Position numbers and translations under genes: made by a program | Source: Diplonema papillatum | Taxonomy: Eukaryota; Euglenozoa; Diplonemea; Diplonemida; Diplonemidae | Direction: 5' to 3' | DNA: 64,000 nt | Assembly: GCA_030068145.1 (NCBI GenBank) | Contig: JAPJBO010000040.1 | Span: 310,001 to 374,000 of the forward strand | Notes under the pieces: model-generated | Told to the model about the DNA's origin: nothing | Database searches by the model: none | What the model saw: only the letters and a program-made list of their open reading frames with translations | Part shown: piece by piece, positions 42,301 to 54,530 of the stretch | Layout of the letters: each line of letters opens with the position of its first letter | How positions within the stretch are numbered: the stretch's first letter is position 1

Positions 42301-43753
42301 CGTCGCGCTTTCTTTGCCGTTGTGCGGGTACAAGCTGTCCGAGATGACAACGAAGTACAAGGAAAGCAGGTGGTCCTCTGGGTTCGACGTCGGCGAGTGC
42401 TTGGTGCACGCGCACGACGAAGTCGCGCACAAAATCGACGGGCTGATCTCGGACGTCAGGCAGGCGAACATCATCAAGGCGCACTGCAAGATCTTCCGCT
42501 CGGAGTGCCTCACGCAGCTGCAGGAGATGGCCAACGAAAAGGTCGAAATCGCAGTCGGGATCCAGACAAGGCACGCCGCCCGTCGAGTGCTCAACTCCGC
42601 ACGAGGAAGCGTCGAAGACATGGTGAAACACGGCGTTCTCGACGGCCCCGATGCCGCCCCGCTGATTCGCCTGGTCGAAAAGCGGATGAACAAGCTCGTC
42701 AAAGCGCCGTCGCACATGCCCGCCATGTCTCCGGAGCAGACCGACGTGAAGTGGCTCAGATCCGTTGACTTCGCGTGCGCGCAGGAATTCAGGTCCTCGG
42801 GCAGGTTCTCGACTCCCCACAAGAGGGAGCGCCTCGTCAGCCGCGACACGATGTTCGCCGGCGTGCACATCATCGTCAACGGCGTCGCCAAGGCGCGGCT
42901 CTCGACGGGGAAAAGCGTGCTGTACGGCTCGGGCGACTGCATCGGCGCGTCGAATCTGCTCTGCGACGCGCCCATCCTGACCGAAGTTGCCGCCGACACC
43001 GACATGAAGGTGCTGTGGGTCACGGCGGACGTCGTTCGGTCGCTCACGAGGAAGTACCCGGCCTTCAACCAGGCCGTCTGGCAGTGCGCCGCCCACGAGG
43101 CCGCGTTCGTGACCCTCCACGCGCGGGAGCCGTTCTGCGAGTGGCCTGCAGAGCAGTTGAAGGCTTTCTGCGAGTCCGGAAGCCTGCTGTCGGGCGATGC
43201 GAACGCCGCCGACGCGTCCCGTAGCTCGGTGCTCCCCGCGGGGATGCATCACATCCTGATCTGCGGGAAAATCGCCGTCGGAAAAAGCGAGTACGAAGGC
43301 CTGCAGGTGCTGCCAGAAGTGTCGGACAACGTGCGCGTGATGCTGCACCTGGACGCGAAGGTGCTGTCGATCAACGACCCGACGTCGAACCAAGCCAACG
43401 CGCGGAAGCTGTGGAGCAAGATCCGGTCGAGGATCCGGCAGGTCGCCCGGAACGCCCTCGGCGCCGGCGGCGGCGCGACCGTGCTCCGCGCTATGATGCT
43501 GCAGGAGTTCAGCGCGCGGAACGCGGTGAGCATGGCCTTCTCGGTCAACGGCAACGGTAACGGTAACGGGTACAACCCGCTCAACATGTACGACAGCGAC
43601 AGCCCCGCGCTCTCCGGCAAGTGGTCGGCTGCCGGGCCGCCGGTCCACCGCACCGCGAGCAACGGCAACGCGAGCACCCAAAGCATGGGCAAGCCCCACG
43701 AGGAGCCGCTCCTCGCGAACGACTTCAACGACGAGGCGATGATCGCGATGTAA
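39322..43753 (+). CDS. Na+/H+ exchanger (CPA1) with cyclic-nucleotide-binding-like tail
   Basis: Two exons, 39322-40320 and 41306-43753, join in frame (AAG|GTA) to give 1,148 residues. A signal peptide (residues 1-19) leads to a Ser/Glu-rich acidic ectodomain with four or more Cys (20-107). The exchanger domain (about 108-525) has roughly 12 membrane segments, a FIFLPIIIFESAF segment (175-187), the ion-site TDP (249-251), GESLLNDG (273-280) and the Arg-containing GGLRGAVGLAL (470-480). The junction falls inside the domain and restores normal spacing, which supports the splice. A long cytosolic part follows, helical to about 830, then a beta-rich domain (about 840-915) that recalls the cyclic-nucleotide-binding fold of plant SOS1 and animal SLC9C. 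Its GSGDCIGASNLL stretch lacks the usual Gly-Glu and Arg of a working nucleotide pocket. Likely role: Na+ or proton exchange across the plasma or an internal membrane. ATTAAA lies 48 bases after the stop. Confidence 0.93.
40460..40613. repeat. Inverted and tandem CTCCCGCATTGAG cluster in the intron
   Basis: TCAATGCGGGAGT at 40460-40472 pairs with ACTCCCGCATTGA at 40493-40505 as a 13-bp stem with a 20-base loop. Two more direct copies follow (about 40529 and 40549), and ACTCCCAC with GGAGTGGGAGT forms another small stem near 40590-40612. Confidence 0.85.
40690..40912 (+). repeat. R8 and R13 repeat blocks inside the intron
   Basis: GAGAGGCAGTGCTCTGCCTA at 40692 and an AGGATTTCCCCCCC block match the R8 copies at 35590 and 47685. 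GGTAACAAGCTTGCTTGTC at 40851 is the R13 hairpin, followed by AAAAAGTGTCGGATGGTAGC as at 35470. Confidence 0.65.
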
Positions 43754-43815
43754 GGGCGCGGGGGGGAGGGGCCGCGGGCCGACGCGCGTCTGGATTCTTG
43801 ATTAAAACCTTTGCC

Positions 43816-44802
<987 letters not shown>

Positions 44803-44840
44803 CCGGAGTTTCAAGCGAACTTTCACTCTAAAAAAGAAAA
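44803..44840 (+). repeat. Dispersed repeat family R2
   Basis: AAACCCGGAGTTTCAAGCG followed by AACTTTCACTCTAAAA, the 3' half of the R2 consensus. Confidence 0.7.
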
Positions 44841-44893
44841 AAATGTCGTATCTAACGATGCCCCTTCTCTCCCTCCTCCTTCCCCCCCCCCCC

Positions 44894-45058
44894 ACAAACC
44901 AGACTCACACCGCAGTCCTGTCTGCAGACACTCAGGTTCCACGCTGATGATGGTCCGCCTTATGTGTCCGTGGCTTAAAGGACCGAAACACGGCGCAGAC
45001 GGGACCAGTGCGGTGTTGAGCACATACCCATTCCAAGCACGTTCTTGCAATCCCCCCA
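44894..45058 (+). repeat. Dispersed repeat family R7, copy A
   Basis: About 160 bases from ACAAACCAGACTCACACCGC to TTCTTGCAATCCCCCC, essentially identical to copies B (45394-45567) and C (58809-58975). A C-rich run lies on both sides. Such identity over 14 kb implies recent copying. It lacks the roughly 47 leading bases seen in B and C. Confidence 0.9.
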
Positions 45059-45343
45059 TTCCAGTAGGGTACTTCGCGTAACGCGACTTGCTGCCCTCAG
45101 CACGCAGGATTACTTCCTCGCACTCTTTTCCTTTTGGTACTTCAACCATTGGTGCTGCACACGGCAACCCCATGTCCACTGTGCTCTGCGGAGTTTACTT
45201 CGCAGATTGCCACCGTAAAAAGAAGACAAGTCAGTGCTGCCTAGCGAGTCGCAGTCACAATCAGGGCGAGTGCCCTGAGTTTTTTAACTGATTGCTCAGA
45301 CACGGTTGTAGGGGCCTTCTCCCCGTGACGGATTCGCCTGTGC

Positions 45344-45567
45344 TCTAGTAGCACGGGTGGTCCTGGCTGTGACGAGCTACGAACAGCCGCCTGACAAACC
45401 AGACTCACACCGCAGTCCTGTCTGCAGACACTCAGGTTCCACGCTGATGATGGTCCGCCTTATGTGTCCGTGGCTTAAAGGACCGAAACACGGCGCAGAC
45501 GGGACCAGTGCGGTGTTGAGCACATACCCATTCCAAGCACGTTCTTGCAATCCCCCCCCCCCCCCCT
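45344..45567 (+). repeat. Dispersed repeat family R7, copy B
   Basis: Starts TAGCACGGGTGGTCCTGG and continues as in copy A. It ends in an uninterrupted run of about 14 C. The start weakly resembles an RNA polymerase III A box, but I find no convincing B box. Confidence 0.9.
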
Positions 45568-45614
45568 TCAATTTCGCCACCATTTTCTCTTTTTTCCTTT
45601 GTTTCTTTTTTTTT

Positions 45615-45700
45615 GAGCAAACATCTGCTTTGCAGGCAATACTCAAGGAGGCCGCCAGTTGCAACAAAGTTAGTATTCATCATGCCGATGTCCCCACAAA
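45615..45700 (+). repeat. Dispersed repeat family R3, copy d (5' part)
   Basis: GAGCAAACATCTGCTTTGCAGG, then a CAAGGAGGCCGCCAGTTGC block and a CATGCCGATG piece also seen in copies a and b. The 3' part is missing. Confidence 0.6.
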
Positions 45701-47889
45701 CGCCACATGAGCACAGGAGAACCCGCGGCGCTGAAGTAACGAAGCTTGCTTGACTGTCAGGCGAAACCCCCTGGTCAACACCATTCAACGGCTGTGACAC
45801 GCACTGCAAATACCGTGAGAGCAAGAATGACAGCCTTATCTGAAAGGTGAGACGCGAGGCATCAGTTCACCCCGTAAAGGGACACGACCACCTATCGCAA
45901 CAGGGTGCCCAAATCACAAAGTAACGTGCTGCAGCCCGCACAAACCTTTTTCAGTCTGCAAACACACGACTGCATCTGTATATCGTGCCGGGTCATAAGC
46001 GTTCGACGAAAGGGGCCCATTGGTGTCGAACAAAGCACCAGGTGGCACCTCCGAGTATTGTGTCCGTCACTGTAACCTTAGGGAAAAATATGAGCTGTTG
46101 GGAATGACCGTTTCCACGTTGCAGGTCTGGCACATTGTTGGACAAACGAGCAGGAAATTGGCGAGGCCGTGACCCAACACCGAAACCGCAGGAAGAATCG
46201 GTCATGGAGCGGTAGGAAACAGCCAACCTGTCAGCGTGTTTGTAGCGAAAGAGCAAAAGCGCCTGCTGAGCTGTTTGCACTGAACACCAGCGTAGAGAAC
46301 GATCATCACTCCCCTCCGTTCACCCCACCTCCTCCCTTTTGTTCCTTTGCTCACTTCAGAAGAGTCTTTCCAGGGGGAATGTTGCTCTGAGTCTCCGTCT
46401 CGATCTGTCTCTCTGTTGTCTCCTCTGCTTCATCAGCACACAGACGCGCGCTGAATTAGATCAAAAAGTAAAGCTGTTGATTGTACCATTAACTACTGTG
46501 ATTCGGTCAGCCACCTCTGGTGGTCAAACATCCGCACCCTGCAACCAGTGAGAACGAGATGTTCTGACAGAGTGTGAGACGCAGGGTTCTGTCTGAGTCT
46601 GGGCATGGCCCCTGGTACCGACAACGTGCTCGGCGGTTATCCAGGGCAGCTATCATGATGCTGCCATCGCTTTCGAACCTATCCTGACCCGCACCACCTG
46701 GGCCCATCGGTTGACAACGATGAGTCCTCCCTCTTAGCACCAGCACTGGAAGGGGGGGCTGGGGCAGGGACATCGAAAAATCGCCTACCTTCTCCTCCTC
46801 CCGGCTCCTTTACTTCGCACTCGAGAGAGAAAGCCTTTTTTTGCTTTTTCGGTGGCCCACAAAGCTGGGGTCTTGCGCAGGGACGAATTCCCCGGAGCGG
46901 CGTTCGACCATTGAACCAGCACCCATGCGTGCAACGGGCGCCCGCAGACTGTGTGGCCGCAATGCATCGGGGCACGCGCGGAGTTTCTGCTTTTCGTATT
47001 GTCTGACGAGAACTGCCTAGAAGAAAGGGAAAAAAGTAAGAACGCGTCTTTGTAACTGATAGCACTAGCGCAAGGGAATGTTGAGTGACTGCCTTAACCC
47101 GGGGAAAACGAGCTTGGGCTTCTCTTGGGCAACCTCTTGCAGAATATCTGTAGCGATGGGCTGCATAGCCGTGACAGCACCAGGCGTTTCTGTGCAGCTC
47201 CCAGGAGATAAGGATGGACCTGGCAGACCGCGGTGCAACGTGGTGCATCGTGATAGTCGGAGTCGTCTTTTTTCAATTTCTTCTTATGATGCTTGAACCA
47301 CTCATTCCATTCCATTCAGAAGATCATTATCGAGAGACAAATTTGATTCATCGTTTTTCCAAAATCCACATCCGGGGTTCTGCGCTGCCATCGCAACCGG
47401 AAGAGTCTGAGGGCTCGGTCCCGGGAGCGGTGGGGCCTACGAACTGCGCCTGCGACAATATTACGAGTTGCCAAACACCGACGAGGGGCGGCGTTGGGAC
47501 AAAGTCTTGGCCGATCTGATGAAAAACGAGCCCCCAGCTCCCCCCCGCCCTATACAACACGTTCTTCTAAGAAGACTTGGTGCTAGCATCTAAGAAGACT
47601 CGTGCTAGCATCTAAGAAGACTTGGGTCAAACATACAAGAAAGGCAGCTGTCTGCCCACATCAAACTCAGATTTTCCCCGTGGTGAGAGGCAGTGTTCTG
47701 TCTAAACAGTACTACGATATCCCCGGGGATAATTCCCCCCCTCTTCACTGCTACCCTGCTCTAGCTAGGTGCAGTTGCCGTGGGAGCTGAGCGTGGGGTG
47801 CAAATATAAAGATTAGTTTGTTGCTGCTGAGCACATATTTCCTGAAACCTCATTTCGGTGTCGAGCGAGCTTCCGTTTGGAACAAAAAA
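45701..47889. other. Intergenic, no gene recognised
   Basis: No supportable gene. R11-like words occur at 47140-47222. A triplicated CTAAGAAGACT-GTGCTAGCATCT phrase lies at 47566-47630, and an R8 copy (GAGAGGCAGTGTTCTGTCTA, ACTACGATATCCCCGGGG) at 47684-47750. Confidence 0.4.
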
Positions 47890-48150
47890 AAATCGAGACA
47901 TTGCAATGTGTTCCAAAAATGTAAGCCTGAGCAATGAGCGAACCAACACCAAACTGAAGATCATGTCACTGTCACAGTTTACATGTCCGTGCTTCACATG
48001 GAGATCCCTAACTCAAGACATACCAGGTGAAAAAGAAGAACAATCTGAAGAGAGGGCACAAACTCGGCCTGCTCAAAAAAAAAAAAAAAAAAAAAAGTGT
48101 GGATGCGTCAACGTAACAGTTTTTGAAAGGATAGCGAAAAAGCGAAGGCA
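47890..48150 (+). repeat. Dispersed repeat family R6, copy 1
   Basis: Nearly identical to 53040-53317 over about 260 bases, starting CGAGACATTGCAATGTGTTC and ending near AAAGCGAAGGCATA, with a poly(A) tract of about 22 inside. A short frame (MCSKNVSLSNERTNTK...) is shared by both copies but has no recognised domain. It may be part of a larger transposon; copy 2 lies about 400 bases from a hAT remnant. Confidence 0.8.
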
Positions 48151-48502
48151 TATTTCTTACTTTATTTTTCTTACTTTAACTCTAAGAACTGTATGCCCAA
48201 TACGGGATCGTCGGAAACAGAAGAAGTATTCTTAGTGAGATAGTCCCTGCACTCTAACTCGTCTCTCTCTCTCCCTATTCTTGCAGTTTGACCCTACGGT
48301 TTCTCCCCGGGAAGCCCATCATTTCATCGGTTCAGTTTTGTCATTTCTTTGAAGGAGGTAACGTGGTGGCACTCAGAAGGCTGGGATAAACCCCTCGCAT
48401 CAAGACCTGTGCTCTATGATCGGTGGTAATGGTGCCTTGCAAGTAGTCTCTTCATCGGGATGAAGGCGCTTCATACGCATACGGGTTGACCACCGATGTT
48501 AC

Positions 48503-48605
48503 GAGCCCACACGAAACACAGATGAATCTGGATTGAGTGGCGGGCGTAAGCGTTCAACAAAAAAGACCCACTGTACTGCGTGACTGTGGTTGTATAGTTT
48601 CTCTT
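48503..48605 (+). repeat. Dispersed repeat family R3, copy e (3' part)
   Basis: AGCCCACACGAAACACAG, GGCGGGCGTAAGCGTTCAAC and an AAAAAAGACCCACT block in R3 order. Confidence 0.7.
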
Positions 48606-48801
48606 CCGAACTAACAAATGATGTCCCCGGCACAACCAAAATTCTGCCCCACCCAGGAATCTAATCCTGAAGACCTATACTATTGGGGAAGCCCCTCCGC
48701 CCCCTATTCGAAATCTCCCAAAAGAAATGACAGATGCGCGCTCTTGTCGTACTCAGGGGAGTGGAACGTGGCGAAGCCAACGAGCCAGCATTTTGTCTTT
48801 G

Positions 48802-48945
48802 TATAAGCACGTTTTGTAGGGAATACTTGAGGAGGCTGCCAATTGCGAAGCATCACAGGAGGTTATTGTGCTGGAGCCCACACGAAACACAGGTGAATCT
48901 GGGTTCAGTGGCGGGCGTAAGCGTTCAACTTGTAGAACGTGGGGG
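48802..48945 (+). repeat. Dispersed repeat family R3, copy f
   Basis: TATAAGCACGTTTTGTAGGG, GAGGAGGCTGCCAATTGCG, AGCCCACACGAAACACAGG and GGCGGGCGTAAGCGTTCAAC. It ends abruptly at the TTCAAC block. Confidence 0.75.
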
Positions 48946-49111
48946 GCCCAAGACTACACTCCACGAAGGAATGTACTTGGTGTCGGTCACAAACAGTCCC
49001 GGACATGGCTAGCCATAACCCATAACGAAAGCGTGCACTAAATATACAACCCGTAACCACATAGCCCTTTCTTGCTCTAAGAGAACCCTTTCATGAACGG
49101 TCACACGGAGA

Positions 49112-49228
49112 CCCTAAAACCCCGGAATTTCAAGCGAACTAACTCTAAAAAATACCCACGTTGTAGAGTTGTTTCTCCCCCCTCTAGCCCCCTTCGAAGA
49201 AAGCACAAGGCAGTCCCTCGACTATTTT
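49112..49228 (+). repeat. R2 copy followed by the 3' end of R3 (copy g)
   Basis: CCTAAAACCCCGGAATTTC with AAGCGAACTAACTCTAAAAAA is R2; it is followed by TTTCTCCCCCCTCTAGCCCC and GGCAGTCCCTCGACTATTTT, the R3 3' end. The R2 copy may have inserted into the R3 element. Confidence 0.65.
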
Positions 49229-49505
49229 CGTCGCGCGCGATACCTACAGGCCAAGTCAGTCTGTCAGGAAAAATGTCCAAAACATCACTATGAAAGTTGC
49301 CTGTCCGCTTTAGTTTCAGTTTTTTTTTTAGCGTGCTGTTTGTTCCAGCACTAATATCATAAGCGATCTTGTGAAAGGGAAGAGGGAAGCTGTCAAGAAC
49401 ATTGTGTTCATCATCACATTCGACACGAGACAAAGAAGAAACGCGCTCCGCAAATGCCCGCATTCTGGCCACCTGAAACAAACGTCTTCGTTTTTCACCC
49501 TTTCT

Positions 49506-49507
<2 letters not shown>

Positions 49508-49540
<33 letters not shown>
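49508..49540. repeat. Poly(T) run
   Basis: About 32 consecutive T. It could be the tail of a minus-strand retroposed sequence, but no body is identified. Confidence 0.8.
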
Positions 49541-49541
<1 letters not shown>

Positions 49542-50807
49542 AAACTAGTATCGAACGTGGGCAGCTGCTGTAGGAAATGGTTGCATAGACCTCTCGGGTT
49601 TGCACCGCTAACAAAGTACGGGACGATCGACAGGTGTTCGAGTCCTCACTGGCCGCGACGGAGTTCTTATTCTGCAAGTTGTGGGTGAACCTTCCAGCAT
49701 TTGTGCTTATGGTTGTGATGTCATAACATGCGAATAGAGGGTCTAGTATTGGCAAGGATATGACTAGGTATGCGGCGTTGGGACAGGACCGACCATCCCG
49801 CCATCCGCAAGATGGGATGCATATATTACTTATGTATCATGCCTACAGCTACCCACGCACTCCGCGAGACTTGCTGGCAGGTGAGCAGCGACACCTCCCG
49901 TTGCTGCTGCGACGCGTGTTTCGGCGGTACTGCAGAGAGCTAGGGGTCTGCGGGTCAAGGGGCCACCGATTTCCCAGACTGAAGCATCGAGGTGGTGGCA
50001 CGTCTTCGTGGCATAGGCCATCATTGACAACGAGAGTTAGCGGTGCCCGTCGTCGCGGTTTCCCACCTATTTCTACACCTGCCCGCGCCTCACTGCGCCC
50101 ACAAAGTAAGCTGGTCCATCCACTATCCCCTGGAATTGCATCGTACACACAGCTGGATAGCTGTGCTGTCACTGTGCTGCTAGCAGTACTGCTACGTATC
50201 CATACTAGCTGTGTGTGGTATGTATACATACATACATACATGCTGTGTTACTACACAGTACACCTACTAGGTGGTGTATGCAGTAGGTGGTACTACTACG
50301 TATACCTCTGCTGTGCATCCGTCGTGCTGTAACGTAGCATCTGTAGCATAGTCTGCCGTGTATCGTCACGTCACATCACGGTCTACCAGGCCCCTCTTTC
50401 CTATCTCCTTGAGCTGCGTAGAAAAGCCTGCCATTATTATTCACGGCAATGCAGGCCGCCGCTCCATGCATTCTGCATTGTTACTGCAAACTTTCACGGT
50501 TTGGCATATCGTGGTTATAAAGAAAAGATGGACCAGCTTATAAACGTTTGAAGCGGGCTCGAAGATAGCCCGAGTTCCGCCACCTGCCCATTACTCCGAA
50601 ACTGAAAATCATCAGAAATCAAGGAATTTCAAACAGCAAGCCATAAGCCGCAAACAGCCCGCAACGAAAAAGAAGAAGCAGCGGGAACATTTCCAGAGTT
50701 CGGGTTTGCACTGGAAAACGAGGCACCGATTCTTACTCTCTTCCATGTGCAACCGTTGTTCTGGAAACGGTTCCGTCCCGTACTATGAAGAAGAAAGAAG
50801 AAAAAGG
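49541..50807. other. Intergenic with low-complexity TAC/GTA-rich tract
   Basis: No gene recognised. At 50155-50345 the sequence is built from palindromic words such as GTATGTATACATAC, CTAGCAG, GTACTAC and GGTGGT. Its style matches tracts at 845-915, 51590-51730 and 56960-57060. Confidence 0.4.
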
Positions 50808-50845
50808 CCGCTCCTGGTCCAGGAACGTGACGGTCAACCACAACC
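50808..50845 (+). repeat. Dispersed repeat family R1, short 5' fragment
   Basis: GGCCGCTCCTGGTCCAGGAA and CGTGACGGTCAACCACA, again preceded by a GAAGAAAGAAGAAAAA run. The rest of R1 is absent. Confidence 0.75.
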
Positions 50846-52245
50846 TCGGGTTTATTTGAACCGGCCGCGTTTGCTGCCCTCAAACCTCGCACTCGTGTGC
50901 TTGCTAAAAAGAATGGTAAACCGGCAAACCGAGCTAGACCACTTGAAAATTGACCCCTGCTCAACATTTTTTTTAACAGCACGCGCGTGGGGGGCCCAAC
51001 TAAAGTCAAAGCGAATTTCTTCTTGGTGTCGGTCGCAACATTCACAAACTTGGCTAGCCGTAGTTAAAGTGTATAATCATCCTCATATTACCCGCTACTA
51101 CCCGCATCACAAGTCAACCAGAGACCAGATGGTTTCTTGGACGAGGCCGAGTTTTGTATTGCGGTATGCTCCTCGTGAACGTGTTGTGTTGTAGAAGAGA
51201 CGTGAGAGAAGTCGGACTGTAACATCGCAACATTTCTGCGCCCTCGGGTCATTCGACGTGTTTTTTTTTAGCGAACGGTCCACGTATCCCGTTACTTGGT
51301 TAATTCATCGCAATGCCAAGATGCACTTGATCCTCCTAAACCACCCAACCTCTAAACCACAATAAACGCTTAACAACCGCCCGAGCAATACAGTTTTTCG
51401 GGAGGGGAGTGTGTCCTTCAGCAGAAAGACTTGTCCTCAGGCACTGGTCACGTGTGGGACAGGCCGGGCCCGTTTACAACCGTCATGATAAATTGCTCCA
51501 AGCACGCATATCTGGCCCATAATTCATACTTCTACGCAGGATGGGATTTCCACCCACGCGGTGCAGTATCCACCCACCTCCTGATGCTACGTGGTATCAC
51601 ATACCACCACATGCACCTACGTAGTACCACCACGTAGTACCACATGGTACTACAGGGTAGTATGTATGGTAGTATGTAGTAGTATGTAGTACGTATGTAT
51701 ACACTCTACTCGTAGGTGTACATACTACGTCCTCATACCACCCAGGCGGGGTCTCTTTTTTAGGCCTCCCAGGGAGACACCCCGCTTGGAATAAAATCCA
51801 GCGTGGTGAGGCTTACTGCGTGCAGTTAGTATCCATGGGCGAGAGCGCGTGAACACTTTCATTTGTTTTCGAGAGTGCATTGGCACTGGACAAGACCCCC
51901 GCCGCATCAAGCACAAACTGTGCTCGACCCAATATCCAAGCAGTACACCCACACTTCTGGCGTACTGTTTCACAAACGTGTTCTTTCCTTCTATCCAAGA
52001 TGCTCCGGCACGCAAATCTCCGGTACCTCAATGAAACTAGAAAGAATGTAAAAAAAAAGAAACCGACGCAAAAAAAAAAAAAAAGAACAGAGCGATTCAG
52101 GGGATTAGCTTTGGTTTGCAAATTCGGTCCGGTGACCGAATTGGCAAGCCAGCGGCCCGGGAAAAAAAATAAAAAAACCACAAAAAGTGTGCGAATCATG
52201 TGCAAATGAGTCGACTCGCAAGGCGCAGCAGACAAGAACCACTCT
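50846..52245. other. Intergenic, no gene recognised
   Basis: No supportable gene. The tract at 51590-51730 consists of GTAGTACCA, CATGGTACTA and GTATGTAGTA words. Several A-runs occur at 52045-52180. Confidence 0.4.
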
Positions 52246-52645
52246 GTGGGCACTATGGTCCCTCCGAGACCTCGAAGAGGAGCTATCGGACAAGAAGCGA
52301 TACCCGGGACCATCAACTGCAGCCACTTCCCCAGAATAGCGGAGATCCTAAACATTTCTTTGCTAATGCCTCTGGGTAACGCAAGCCCAGAGCGGCTTTT
52401 TTCGATGCTGAAGTTACTCAAGACGCGACTTCGGGCGAGCATGAAAGACACCACACTTCAAGGGCTCCTCACACTCCTCCTTGTCGCTGACTAAAGCGAT
52501 GTTGACGGCCTTGGTGAAGACTTGATGCGAACGTGTGTGGCCAGGTTTGCGGGCTCTTCCACCCGAAACCTCAGGTTGTGCTCGTTCCAGGAGTACACAA
52601 CCGCTTGTGACTGGATCATGAGATGGGGGAAGTCCGTGATGGACT
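52246..52645 (+). pseudogene. hAT-family transposase C-terminal remnant
   Basis: A frame of 82 codons contains NASPERLFSMLKLLKTRLRA and continues to a Leu-rich segment ending LLLVAD. This matches the C-terminal dimerisation domain of hAT transposases, where a Glu-Arg-x-Phe-Ser motif is followed by a Lys-Thr-x-x-Arg helix. After the stop at 52492-52494 the same frame stays open to about 52645, with an acidic SDVDGLGEDL stretch typical of the end of such proteins, so the stop is probably a mutation. The catalytic N-terminal and central regions are not found upstream, so the copy is dead. Confidence 0.8.
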
Positions 52646-52888
52646 GAGGATGTGGCTGTGTGCAAGGCTGGCAAATGGAGAGGTACACCACTTTTTTTTT
52701 CCATTCTCTACTTCTCAGCCTTTTCACTGTTCTGCGCTAACAAGCAGTCTGTGGCGACCTTCAGCGAACCCAAGGGCCTACATCCCCAACTGCCGAAAAA
52801 AGGCGTCGAAACGGCGCTGCCACTGAAAACGAAAGAGTGGACCGAATTGGCAAGCCCGCCGGCAAGTCGAAGCTAATACACTGAGCGA

Positions 52889-52914
52889 TTGCAAAAAAAA
52901 AAAAAAAAAAAAAA
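52889..52914. repeat. Poly(A) run
   Basis: About 24 consecutive A interrupting a segment between the hAT remnant and R6 copy 2. Confidence 0.8.
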
Positions 52915-53039
52915 CCACGGAGGGGGGTGGGGATAAAAGAAGAGGAGAGAGAGATCAGGGAACAGACAAGAAGGCGCAAAAAACGACGTGTCGCGCGGGG
53001 AGCAATACGGACCGGTGTCAAGGCAGCTATGCCGAGTAT

Positions 53040-53317
53040 TTTTTCGAGACATTGCAATGTGTTCCAAAAATGTAAGCCTGAGCAATGAGCGAACCAACAC
53101 CAAACTGAAGATCATGTCACTGTCACAGTTTACATGTCCGTGCTTCACATGGAGATCCCTAACTCAAGACATACCAGGTGAAAAAGAAGAAGAACAACCT
53201 GAAGAGAGGGCCCAAACTCGGCCTGCTCAAAAGAAAAAAAGGGGGAAGGTGTGGATGCGTCAACGCAACAGTTTTTGAAAGGATAGGGATCCGATAGCGA
53301 AAGAGCGAAGGCATACC
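53040..53317 (+). repeat. Dispersed repeat family R6, copy 2
   Basis: Matches 47890-48150 almost base for base, but with only a short A-run and a small insertion (GGATCCGATAG) near its end. Confidence 0.8.
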
Positions 53318-53668
53318 CGGCCATACCATTACGTTGTGCCGCAGTGGTACTAAGCCCATCTCGCAAACCAGACACCCAGGAACGAAATGTTGCAACACCC
53401 CGGGAAGTTTTGTTTCGTGCGCAACTGTACTGCTGAAACCATTTCTGTACCACAAACAAAGAGCACAGAATGGTTTCCAGCACGACATTTTCTGATTTTC
53501 TGTTCCGTTTCGCAAATCTAGCCCATATATAGCTCATGACTCCTCAGGGATAGCTCGTAACGTGCTCGGTAGCACAAACACAAAAGGTTCGCTCAGAAAA
53601 CCACTCGCCAGCCTTCGGCCCAGGCGCGAACACTGTCCGTGACACAGGAAGAAGAAAGAAGAAAAGAA

Positions 53669-53945
53669 AAGGCCGCTCCTGGTCCAGGAACGTGACGGTC
53701 AACCATAGCTTGCAAAGCTTGAGTCGGAGGCAGCACACGGTGCTACAACCCCGTCCGCTCTGCCCTATGGCAGGCCGTCTCGACGAGCTTGTGTTCAGCG
53801 CAAGCGTCAAGCCCCAAGGTGCGCCACGCCTTGATGCTTTAGTTTGGGAAATCGGGAGCCACTTGACCCGTAGGCCCGTGGCTCTGCAGTACCGCCGAAC
53901 ACGTGAAGCTTGGCTCCCGTGTAGCAGGCTTTCCCTGGTACCTAT
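53669..53945 (+). repeat. Dispersed repeat family R1, long copy
   Basis: The most complete R1 copy besides 6655-6945, including the CACTTGACCCGTAGGCCCGTGG insertion that is also partly present at 27580. It is preceded by a GAAGAAAGAAGAAAAGAAAA run and ends CTTTCCCTGGTACC. Confidence 0.85.
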
Positions 53946-54530
53946 ACCGTGATCGTGAGGAAAAAGGCCCAAAAAAAGCCCAAGAGAACCCCCTACGTGA
54001 AAGCGTCAAAGGAACAGCGATGGGTTGGCGATTGACCCCCCTCCTCACGTCCAGGTTCTTTTCCTTCTCAAAATCTGAAGATTTTGCGGAAAACCCAAGT
54101 GCCGATGACACCTTGTACGATCGAGTTCATGGCGTGTCCACGTGCACGTGCCGTGTGCCAGGTGACCCACGAAACTACACAACAACTATTGGCTGCACAG
54201 CAGTATCTAGTGCAGACGTGCACCGCAAGCGGAGTTGGTGTACGGGTTGCACCCCCGACTTATCCAGAGGCCGCACGGTATTCTCAACCCCACTGGGAGC
54301 TTGTCTCCACTCTCGTATGTCATCGGCGCATTGCGGATCTTAGATGTGCCTGGACAGTCAATCCAACTTCGACAATCTTTTTTTGACAGGGCGAAGGTTT
54401 GCACCCGCCGTAGTAGGAGCAGTATGTCGGGGTTTAAGTTGGGACCGGGTTCTAGAACCGTTTTTGGAAAAAGAAGTGCGAGCCGCCCGAGATCGGAAGC
54501 GGCTTGTACACTTCTCTGCTTTTAGCTGCT
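53946..54530. other. Intergenic, no gene recognised
   Basis: Overlapping short frames without known domains. A TTTGACAGGGC with GCCGTAGTA block near 54380-54412 resembles 27808-27860, so a further old repeat may be present. Confidence 0.35.

Noticed and set aside
42074-43699. 541-codon minus-strand frame opposite the exchanger
   Set aside because: Arg/Asp/Val-rich antisense of a GC-rich exon; the sense frame has the conserved exchanger domain.
49600-49665. tRNA-like GTTCGAGTCCTC box
   Set aside because: The bases around it do not form a T arm, and no acceptor or anticodon arm can be drawn.
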